Assembly: GCA_938008925.1 (NCBI GenBank)
Contig: CALLIQ010000214.1
Location: 1 to 6,122 of the forward strand
Direction of reading: 5' to 3'
DNA length: 6,122 nucleotides
DNA from: an uncultured Acidimicrobiales bacterium
GTDB lineage: Bacteria; Actinomycetota; Acidimicrobiia; Acidimicrobiales; SZUA-35
Position 1 is the first letter of the stretch. Each line of letters begins with the position of its first letter. Position numbers and translations under genes: made by a program. The notes under the pieces are model-generated. The model was given only the letters and a program-made list of their open reading frames with translations. It was not told the origin of the DNA and searched no databases. This document shows, in pieces, positions 1 through 4,804 of this stretch.

Positions 1-390
1 GGCAGCCATCCGGCGATCGCCTTCTCCGACTACATGTCGGTCGCGTTGGCTGACCGCGAGTCGATCCCGTTCCCCGATCCAGAGCCGCTCAACGAAATCG
101 AATCCCGAGACCTCGTCGACTTCGACGAGCGCGACGGGACCTACGTCGCCGCCGGCAACGAGATTCCCTCCGTCGAGCCCGACTGCAACGGACCCTGTGA
201 GTGGAGCGCCGTCCCGGCCCCGGCAGCGGTTCCAGTCTTCGAAACGACGCCGACGACCGACGGCGACGGCTCGACCTCCTCCCCGACGCCGGCACCGACC
301 CCGCCGACGACATCAGCAACGACACCAGCAACGACACCGACGACCCAACCGTCGGTTCCCCCGACCTCCGCCCCTCAGGACGAAGAGTGA
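1..390 (+). CDS. C-terminal end of a probable class A penicillin-binding protein (partial)
   Basis: The reading frame is open from base 1 and ends with TGA at 388-390, so 129 residues of a longer protein are visible. The ATG at 34 is internal, not the start. The first residues, GSHPAIAFSDYMSVAL, match the pattern that closes the transpeptidase domain of class A penicillin-binding proteins (G-[ST]-x-P-A, an aromatic residue, then YM/FM and A-L). Those enzymes polymerise and cross-link peptidoglycan on the outer face of the membrane. After this comes an acidic linker with a Cys pair (DCNGPC, about residues 61-66), which could form a disulfide outside the cell. The last 50 or so residues are a Pro/Thr/Ser/Ala-rich disordered tail, common in actinobacterial PBPs. 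The catalytic motifs (SxxK, SxN, KTG) lie upstream of the window. The family call therefore rests on one short motif plus the tail. Another secreted protein with a disordered tail remains possible. Confidence 0.65.
   Translation, partial: GSHPAIAFSDYMSVALADRESIPFPDPEPLNEIESRDLVDFDERDGTYVAAGNEIPSVEPDCNGPCEWSAVPAPAAVPVFETTPTTDGDGSTSSPTPAPTPPTTSATTPATTPTTQPSVPPTSAPQDEE
310..345 (+). repeat. Short 12-base tandem repeat coding the Thr/Pro tail
   Basis: Two adjacent 12-base units (310-321 and 322-333) differ at one base, and a third, more diverged unit follows at 334-345. In frame they encode TSAT, TPAT and TPTT. They form part of the disordered tail of the upstream protein and look like a slippage-grown low-complexity spacer. 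Confidence 0.6.
377..380 (+). promoter_or_regulatory. Ribosome binding site deciding the start at 390
   Basis: AGGA lies nine bases before the ATG at 390, inside the last codons of the preceding gene. This supports the start at 390 over the in-frame ATG at 201, which would overlap the preceding gene by 190 bases. The arrangement, with stop and start sharing one base (TGATG), fits translational coupling. Confidence 0.6.
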
Positions 391-1847
391 TGAACCACAA
401 CGATGCGCCAACCGGCGACCGCGCCGTGTCCGACTTCGATCTCGACGGTGTCGACCTCTCGAGTGACGAAGATCTCGAAACATCCGATCTCGAGACGTCC
501 GATCTCGAGAGATCCGACCTCGACGAGGCGGTCGATCACGAGTCGCCGAGCGATCGTTTCGTCGACCTCTGGGACATGGAATTCCTCGACGAGGAGTCGC
601 AAGAGGAGCCCCGTCGTCGGGCCTCCGACGCCGACGTCGCAACCATCGACTTCCCCGACGGCACTGAGCCCGATCACGACTCTGACCCCGATCACGACTC
701 TGACCCTCACCTCGATCACGAGCCGGACCCGGAGGATGTGATCGCCCCCGCTGCGGGCAGGACCGGCACGGCTGTGACGAACCGAAGCCGATCGAGCAAC
801 AAGCGCTTCTGGCAGCGCACCGGCGGCGTCGCCCCGATGATCACCCCTCCCGGTCGCTTCGCCCGGTTCCGCGCCGCCAGGCGTTGGAGTCGCAAGGGCT
901 TCGTGCCGATGACGCCGCGAACTCAGAAGCTCCGTCACCGGATCCTCCCCCGCACGGTGATCGGCATCTCGACGATGTTCATGGCTGCTGGCATCGGCGC
1001 AGCGTTCTCGGGTGCAGCCTTCTACGCCTACTACGACGATCGCCTCGCTGAAAACGAGGCGGAGGTCGCCCGATTCGTCGACGGCTTCGATCAACAGTTC
1101 ACGACGGCCACCGGCACGCTGGATCAACTCCGGTTGGACTCCATTGAAGAGATTCGTGACGAGCTCGACCCGCTCGGCGACTACGTGAGCGACCGCAACG
1201 GGGTCGTCGATCTCCCGGCGGCTGCCGGCAGCGCGATCTGGAGTGTCGAGACCATCGATGAAGAGGGCAAACCGGTCATCGGGAGCGCCTTCGCCGTCAC
1301 CGGTCACGAGGGTGGGACGGCGCTGGTGACCAGCCTGTCGATCGTGCGGTCGGCCACGCTCGAGCCCAGCCCGACCATCACGATCGTCAAGGGCCCGATC
1401 CGCAACGAGGCCACGTTGTGGTCGTGGGACGAAGAGCACGACCTCGCCCTGATCATCGTCGAGGAAGAGCTCTCGACACTGAATCTCGCCGGAACGAGCG
1501 CGCAGCTCGGCTCGGTCGGAAGCCGTGTGTTCGCCATGAGCGGAACGGGTTCGCAAGGGGCGACCGCCTCGCCCGGTGTACTCCTCGATCAGTCGGCCTT
1601 CGGTGTGCAGCACACGGCCGTGACGGGCGACCTCTTCGTCGGTGGGCCGATCATCGATTCCGAGGGTCTGGTCGTCGGCGTCGTCACGGCGGACTACGTG
1701 CCGCTCGGGGTCGACCCCGGGGCGGTGGCGCTCATGCCGGACGTGCCATCGATCTGCGCTCGAGTGCTCCGCTGCCCGTCGAGCGATGAGCTCGTCATCG
1801 GAGAGATCATCGTCGGCGACCTCCCAGGACAAGACGCAGACGGCTGA
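390..1847 (+). CDS. Membrane-anchored trypsin/HtrA-like protein, probably a catalytically dead pseudoprotease
   Basis: This is a 485-residue protein starting at ATG 390. Residues 1-120 are strongly acidic, with two Asp/Glu-rich repeat blocks (28-46 and 93-114). Residues 131-188 are basic. One membrane span follows at about 189-215, giving an inside-to-outside topology, then a short helical, possibly coiled-coil stalk (about 216-266). Residues 275-465 look like a chymotrypsin-fold domain. GSAFAV (299-303 region) matches the HtrA GSGF start, HDLALI holds the Asp (D351), and GGPIIDSEGLVVGVV (418-432) matches the GNSGGP strand. The usual His position reads TSLSIV (S317) and the usual Ser position reads LFVGGP (V417). 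Two of the three triad residues are therefore missing by eye alignment. C456 and C462 could form a disulfide. The one-base overlap with the upstream penicillin-binding protein gene suggests an envelope role, perhaps binding or scaffolding rather than cleavage. The fold is a motif-based call, and the function is inferred. Confidence 0.7.
   Translation: MNHNDAPTGDRAVSDFDLDGVDLSSDEDLETSDLETSDLERSDLDEAVDHESPSDRFVDLWDMEFLDEESQEEPRRRASDADVATIDFPDGTEPDHDSDPDHDSDPHLDHEPDPEDVIAPAAGRTGTAVTNRSRSSNKRFWQRTGGVAPMITPPGRFARFRAARRWSRKGFVPMTPRTQKLRHRILPRTVIGISTMFMAAGIGAAFSGAAFYAYYDDRLAENEAEVARFVDGFDQQFTTATGTLDQLRLDSIEEIRDELDPLGDYVSDRNGVVDLPAAAGSAIWSVETIDEEGKPVIGSAFAVTGHEGGTALVTSLSIVRSATLEPSPTITIVKGPIRNEATLWSWDEEHDLALIIVEEELSTLNLAGTSAQLGSVGSRVFAMSGTGSQGATASPGVLLDQSAFGVQHTAVTGDLFVGGPIIDSEGLVVGVVTADYVPLGVDPGAVALMPDVPSICARVLRCPSSDELVIGEIIVGDLPGQDADG
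471..515 (+). repeat. Three tandem 15-base repeats in the acidic domain
   Basis: The unit GATCTCGAAACATCC (471-485) is followed by close copies at 486-500 and 501-515 and a fading fourth copy from 516. In frame they encode DLETS, DLETS, DLERS, then DLDEA. The near-identical bases point to recent tandem expansion within the gene. Confidence 0.85.
669..728 (+). repeat. 18-base tandem repeat coding Asp/His-rich peptide
   Basis: CCCGATCACGACTCTGAC occurs twice without change (669-686 and 687-704). After a six-base insertion, a diverged copy lies at 711-728. In frame the two perfect copies both encode PDHDSD, and the diverged copy encodes LDHEPD, giving an acidic His-containing stretch that might bind divalent cations. 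This is a local in-gene expansion, not a mobile element. Confidence 0.85.
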
Positions 1848-1876
1848 TCCGCTCGGCTCCTGATTCGTCCGGCTCC
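1845..1876 (+). repeat. Imperfect 16-base duplication at the stop codon
   Basis: The 16 bases starting at the TGA stop (1845-1860) are followed directly by a second copy (1861-1876) with 13 of 16 matches. The second copy again starts with TGA. This looks like an old tandem duplication of the gene end. No function is evident. Confidence 0.55.
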
Positions 1877-1944
1877 CCGTGGTCAAGGTGCCCCATCGCG
1901 AATTGGTGCGAATGGCTCACGGCCGCTCGGTCGCGGCCGATTGA
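1848..1944. other. Intergenic gap between the pseudoprotease and four-span protein genes
   Basis: These 97 bases are the only noncoding stretch between same-strand genes longer than 50 bases. They contain most of the stop-codon duplication, the GCGAAT direct repeat and the hairpin listed separately. A promoter for the two-gene unit would be expected here, but no convincing -10/-35 pair is visible. Readthrough from upstream is equally possible. Confidence 0.5.
1898..1939 (+). promoter_or_regulatory. Possible leader: direct repeat plus hairpin before the 1951 gene
   Basis: Two adjacent ten-base units, GCGAATTGGT (1898-1907) and GCGAATGGCT (1908-1917), match at eight positions. They are followed by a hairpin with a seven-base-pair stem (1920-1926 with 1933-1939) and a six-base loop. 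The hairpin ends 5 to 11 bases before the candidate starts at 1945 and 1951. It could end transcripts from upstream or hide the weak ribosome binding site. I see no clear promoter boxes. The role is inference. Confidence 0.3.
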
Positions 1945-1950
1945 TTGAGC

Positions 1951-2613
1951 ATGGTGGTCCCCGCCCCACATGAACGGTCTGTCATCGACGACACCCGCCA
2001 CCGCGTCAACTACCGGCTCACCAAGACGCCGGAGGAGATCGCGGCGGAAGCGATCGACGAAGAGGTCGACTACGCCCCCTTCGTGCTGGCCGCTGCGAAC
2101 GCCGCCCTGCTGCTCTTCATGACCCAGGCCGTCGCCGCCATGTTCGTCGGTGACGCACTCGGTGCGACGATCCAGGTCAACTTCCGAGCTCGGATCATCC
2201 CGACGCTCGAGTTCATCACCGATCTCCCGACCTTCGTCGAGATCGTCACCTGGTCGACGGCCATCGCCACCGGCGCGTCGTGCCTCGGCGTCCTCGCCGC
2301 GCTCGTCCGTCACCGCGAAGACAACCAACGGCTCTACGGCTGGGCCGCCGGTCTCGCCATGGCCGGCTTGCTCGTCATCTTCCAATTCGTTCGACACCTG
2401 ATGAACCCGCCCGTCATCGACGGCTGGGTCAGCGCGCAAGCGACCGCGTTCATCATCGTCACCGCACTCGTGTTCGTCGGGTTCAAGCCGGGTTCCCGGC
2501 TCCCCGAACCAACCGATGCTCGGCACCAGCTCGAGACACGACAACGAGAGAAAGCAGCTGACGGGCGACCTCCCGTGCGTCGGCGAATCAAACAAGGGAG
2601 TTCCCACTCATGA
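1951..2613 (+). CDS. Four-span integral membrane protein of unknown function
   Basis: I do not recognise this family. Starting at ATG 1951 it has 220 residues. A TTG at 1945 would add two residues and a GTG at 1954 would remove one. The ribosome binding site is weak for all of them. The N-terminal 40 residues are charged and probably cytoplasmic. Four hydrophobic segments follow at about 41-66, 94-119, 129-148 and 160-178, with a loop of roughly 27 residues between the first two. The C-terminal 40 residues are basic and polar (QREKAADGRPPVRRRIK), which puts both ends inside by the positive-inside rule. I see no catalytic motif such as the Ser/Lys or Ser/His pair of signal peptidases. The stop overlaps the next gene's start (ATGA, 2610-2613), so the two products are probably made together. 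A role as membrane partner, anchor or export aid for the secreted neighbour is inference. Confidence 0.75.
   Translation: MVVPAPHERSVIDDTRHRVNYRLTKTPEEIAAEAIDEEVDYAPFVLAAANAALLLFMTQAVAAMFVGDALGATIQVNFRARIIPTLEFITDLPTFVEIVTWSTAIATGASCLGVLAALVRHREDNQRLYGWAAGLAMAGLLVIFQFVRHLMNPPVIDGWVSAQATAFIIVTALVFVGFKPGSRLPEPTDARHQLETRQREKAADGRPPVRRRIKQGSSHS
2594..2600 (+). promoter_or_regulatory. Ribosome binding site for the secreted protein
   Basis: AAGGGAG lies nine bases before the ATG at 2610, within the end of the upstream gene. It is the strongest such site on the + strand of the window. The secreted protein may therefore be translated more heavily than its membrane-protein neighbour. Confidence 0.6.
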
Positions 2614-3293
2614 TCGGAAAGATCTCTCGACGGGCGGCGATCGTGACCGTCGGCCTGTTCATCTTTGCGACGCCGGCGTACGCGTCGCTCGTTCTGCAGA
2701 ACTTCATCCAGGCTGACATCGAGGTCGGCGAGGCGTGCTTCGTCAAGGTCGGTGGCAACGACGCCGTGTCCTATGTGGGCACCGACGCCGACGATCCGTT
2801 CGTCGACTTCTCCAAGGACCCGAACAAGGCCGTCGATCCCGACGTCGTCCAGGTCGACGGTGTGAACCTGCTCGAGGAGCGACTCACCATCCGCGGCATG
2901 CGTGGCGATCGCGTGATCTACACCGACGTGATCCGCTACCAGAACACCTGTGAGATCCCGCTGACGATGCAGCTCGTCACCGATGGGGGTAGCGCAACCG
3001 GTGACTGGGGCGATCGCTCGGCTCGTGTCTACATCTCGTCGAGCCCCACCGTGATCGGTGGCATCCCGACCCTCGGTCGCCCCGGCGTTGCCGGCAGCGG
3101 CTGGGATCCGACCCCGATCGTGGTCGAAGCGAACACCGGGGCCATCCCCGGCGCCAACGCTCAGACCGGTGCTGTCGTGGTGCCCCCGGGTCAGGAAGTC
3201 CGCGGCGCCATCGTGGTGGCCGCCGGCGTGAACTCGAGCACGACCAACATCGGCACGATCAACTGGATCGCCGAGGCGGTCAACAACAACTGA
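2610..3293 (+). CDS. Secreted, probably beta-rich protein of unknown function
   Basis: This 227-residue protein has a classical signal peptide. The N terminus is MIGKISRRAA, followed by a hydrophobic core (11-20) and a TPAYAS site, with likely cleavage after A25. The mature part alternates hydrophobic and polar residues and is rich in Val, Thr, Gly, Asp and Asn, as in beta-sandwich surface proteins. It has only two cysteines, C43 and C114, which could pair outside the cell. There is no further membrane span, no LPXTG signal and no lipobox, so it should be released or held by a partner. The C-terminal part, with VPPGQEVRGAIVVAAGVN (191-208) then a last strand, faintly resembles the end of TasA/camelysin-type fibre proteins. 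I cannot show homology. It is coupled by an ATGA overlap to the four-span membrane protein gene and has a strong ribosome binding site, which suggests high output. A structural or surface role is inferred. Confidence 0.8.
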   Translation: MIGKISRRAAIVTVGLFIFATPAYASLVLQNFIQADIEVGEACFVKVGGNDAVSYVGTDADDPFVDFSKDPNKAVDPDVVQVDGVNLLEERLTIRGMRGDRVIYTDVIRYQNTCEIPLTMQLVTDGGSATGDWGDRSARVYISSSPTVIGGIPTLGRPGVAGSGWDPTPIVVEANTGAIPGANAQTGAVVVPPGQEVRGAIVVAAGVNSSTTNIGTINWIAEAVNNN

Positions 3294-3297
3294 TCAC

Positions 3298-3327
3298 GTC
3301 GGGGGCGGCGGGTTCGCCGCTCCCGAC
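3298..3327. terminator. Strong hairpin after the + strand genes
   Basis: A 13-base-pair stem (3298-3310 with 3315-3327, one G-U pair) closes a four-base GGTT loop and starts four bases after the stop of the secreted protein gene. No run of T follows, as is common for hairpin terminators in high-GC actinobacteria. It most likely ends the + strand transcript. Confidence 0.7.
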
Positions 3328-3334
3328 AAGGACA

Positions 3335-3370
3335 CGTCTCCGGGTGACCGCCTCGCGGATCCCGGAGACG
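3335..3370. terminator. Second hairpin in the convergent gap
   Basis: CGTCTCCGGG (3335-3344) pairs perfectly with 3361-3370. The 16 bases between can form a further four-base-pair stem (CCGC with GCGG) around a CTC loop. It lies 23 bases past the stop of the - strand membrane protein gene, so it is well placed to end that transcript, and it may back up the first hairpin for the + strand. No T run is present on either side. Confidence 0.65.
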
Positions 3371-3392
3371 CACCCACCTGTGAAACCAGGGA

Positions 3393-4445
3393 CTAGTCGC
3401 CCTTGCCTCCCCCGAGGGCGATCAAGGCGGCGAAGCCGGCCAGGGCCTTCCCCAACGGGATCGGTTCGGCCGGCTTCCCCGCGCCCGGGGCGCCGGCTGC
3501 GGTCGCCGCTGCGAGCTGCGCCGGGGTGGCGATGCCCTGTGCGATGGCGAGCTGTTCCGCTCGGCTCTCCTCGATGACGGCGTTGACCTCTGCCCCCATC
3601 AGGACGGCGATGGTGATGAGCTGCAGGAAGATGATGAGGGCGGCGATCGAGCCGAGGATGCCGTAGCTGGGAGGCATCTCGCCGGCGAGCTGGAAGTAGA
3701 GGTTGAACAGCAGCACGAAGAGCAGGAAGGCGACGGTCGCCACCACGGCACCGGGGTTGACCCACGGCGTGCGGGGTCGACGGTGCGGAGCGTGCCGGTA
3801 GACGACGGTCAAGCCGAACATGAACGTGACGGCAGCCAGGAGCGCCGAGCCGATGCTGATGGTGGCGGCGACCGGACCGCTGACGTCGAGCACTCGACCG
3901 ACGAGGTTCGGGACCGCGCCGAGCAGGAAACCGAGCACGCCGAGGCCGACGATTGCGCCGACGGTGAGGATCACGGCGACGAGCCGAACCTTCCAACCCT
4001 TTCGGCCTTCCTCGGCTTCATAGGCCAGCCCGATCGTGGCCATCAGCTTGGCGATCGCACCGGATGCGGAGAAAAGGGCGAGGGCGAGGCCGATGATGAA
4101 GGCGGTGACGCCAGCGCCGCCTTTGGAATCTTCGACGATGGTGCTGACCTGGGTGCGCAGCAGATCTCGTGTGGTCTCGTCCTCGAGACCCTCGGTGGCG
4201 GAGATGATCTGTTCCTCGACCACCTCGACGTCGGTGACGAGCGAGTACATCGAGATCGCTGCGATCAGCGTCGGCACGAGGGCCAGCAGCAGGTAGAAGG
4301 CGATGCCGGCGGCGATGACGACCAGATTGTGCTTCTTCAGCCGCTTCGGGATCGTCTTGACCGCTGACAGCGTCGAAATCGAAGCCGCTCGTGCTTCGGC
4401 TCGCTGCGCGTCAGAGAGTTCACCGTCGATGGTCGTGGTCGCCAC
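3393..4445 (-). CDS. YihY/BrkB-family integral membrane protein
   Basis: This 350-residue protein starts at GTG (4445), with AGG/AAGG bases just upstream. It shows the layout of the YihY (formerly RNase BN/BrkB) family. An N-terminal motif KKHNLVVIAAGIAFYLLLALVP (38-58 region) leads the first span, and five further spans lie at about 112-140, 154-178, 191-216, 231-256 and 259-288. The family hallmarks TPWVNPGAVVATVAFLL and YGILGSIAALIIFL are present, as is the end motif LMGAEVNAVIEE (282-293). The loop between spans one and two is acidic. The biochemical role of the family is unsettled, and the old RNase BN label is a misannotation. After the conserved core comes an Ala/Pro/Gly-rich linker (305-330) and a short hydrophobic stretch (about 332-347) ending in GGGKGD, which is unusual. 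It is the last gene of the - strand run, 42 bases after the small membrane protein gene. Confidence 0.92.
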   Translation of the reverse strand: MATTTIDGELSDAQRAEARAASISTLSAVKTIPKRLKKHNLVVIAAGIAFYLLLALVPTLIAAISMYSLVTDVEVVEEQIISATEGLEDETTRDLLRTQVSTIVEDSKGGAGVTAFIIGLALALFSASGAIAKLMATIGLAYEAEEGRKGWKVRLVAVILTVGAIVGLGVLGFLLGAVPNLVGRVLDVSGPVAATISIGSALLAAVTFMFGLTVVYRHAPHRRPRTPWVNPGAVVATVAFLLFVLLFNLYFQLAGEMPPSYGILGSIAALIIFLQLITIAVLMGAEVNAVIEESRAEQLAIAQGIATPAQLAAATAAGAPGAGKPAEPIPLGKALAGFAALIALGGGKGD

Positions 4446-4450
4446 GTTTG

Positions 4451-4484
4451 CCTGCCCTTGTCGTTGTCGGACTGCCCAGGCAGG
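4451..4484 (-). promoter_or_regulatory. Ribosome binding region of the YihY gene with possible pairing upstream
   Basis: On the - strand, AAGGGCAGG lies five bases before the GTG start. Its GGCAGG (4451-4456) can pair with CCUGCC of the same transcript (4479-4484) across a 22-base loop. This could partly hide the site. Six base pairs may be chance. Confidence 0.3.
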
Positions 4485-4487
4485 TGT

Positions 4488-4772
4488 CTACTCGGTCGAT
4501 TGCGGAGGCTCAACCTCCGCGCCGAGGTTCTGGCGCTGGCTCTCGGAACCGCGGCTCTCGGAACCGCGGGTGTTCGGATCGGCGGGCTTGGGATCGAAGT
4601 CGACGATGTGCGCTCCCGTGCGGTCACGGGCGGCGCGTCGTTCCTTCGGTTCGATCGAGACGGTCTTGGGGCGGAACTTTCGCTGCGGGAAGTTCAGGCG
4701 GTCGATGACCACCGCGATCAACCCGAGAATCATGCCGCCGCCACAGAGGAGGAGAATCGTTTGCTGACTCAT
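4488..4772 (-). CDS. Small single-span membrane protein of unknown function
   Basis: This 94-residue protein starts at ATG 4772. The frame stays open upstream to 4886, but that would overlap the oxidoreductase gene and add an unlike Arg/Gly/Ser-rich stretch, so the short form is preferred. Residues 5-23 (TILLLCGGGMILGLIAVVI) form one membrane span with a Gly-rich face. Residues 30-52 are basic, and the rest is a polar, disordered tail with a duplicated RGSES unit. The basic residues after the span suggest that the tail is cytoplasmic. GGAG precedes the ATG by only two bases, which is tight for a ribosome binding site. I do not recognise a family. It sits between the oxidoreductase gene (32-base gap) and the YihY gene (42-base gap) on the same strand. 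This suggests cotranscription and perhaps a helper role at the membrane, which is inference. Confidence 0.7.
   Translation of the reverse strand: MSQQTILLLCGGGMILGLIAVVIDRLNFPQRKFRPKTVSIEPKERRAARDRTGAHIVDFDPKPADPNTRGSESRGSESQRQNLGAEVEPPQSTE
4502..4520. other. Small hairpin near the 3' end of the small membrane protein gene
   Basis: GCGGAGG (4502-4508) pairs with CCTCCGC (4514-4520) around a five-base loop. It lies inside the coding sequence, 12 bases before the stop. It could slow or partly end transcription before the YihY gene, or it may be chance in GC-rich DNA. Confidence 0.35.
4539..4568 (-). repeat. Perfect 15-base tandem duplication
   Basis: GCTCTCGGAACCGCG (+ strand) is present twice in a row, at 4539-4553 and 4554-4568, without a mismatch. 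On the coding strand it gives RGSES twice in the disordered tail of the small membrane protein. Identity at every base suggests a recent duplication or an active slippage site. Confidence 0.85.
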
Positions 4773-4804
4773 CGCTCCGACATCATGCCACCGGATTGGC
4801 TCCG

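Noticed and set aside
201..389. In-frame upstream ATG that would add 63 residues to the pseudoprotease
   Set aside because: It would overlap the upstream gene by 190 bases and adds a stretch unlike a normal N terminus. The ATG at 390 has a well-placed AGGA.
669..728. CRISPR-like or mobile-element repeat
   Set aside because: The units are adjacent, in frame and without spacers, so they are coding tandem repeats.
375..1886. A 503-codon open frame on the - strand spanning the pseudoprotease gene
   Set aside because: It is rich in Arg, Asp and Gly with no recognisable domain, span or signal. The + strand frame has a clear span, domain motifs, a ribosome binding site and a coupled start. Long antisense open frames are expected in high-GC DNA.
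1807..2607. A 266-codon open frame on the - strand over the four-span protein gene
   Set aside because: It is a charged, low-complexity Asp/Glu/Arg/Gly translation with no motif. The + strand frame gives four clean membrane spans and couples to the next gene.
1951..2613. Signal peptidase (SipW-like) as identity of the four-span protein
   Set aside because: Considered because the next gene has a faint TasA-like look, but no Ser/Lys or Ser/His catalytic motif is visible and the four-span layout does not fit.
3783..4367. A 194-codon + strand open frame inside the YihY gene
   Set aside because: The - strand frame matches a well-known family from end to end. The + strand translation is an Asp/Gly/Glu-rich shadow.
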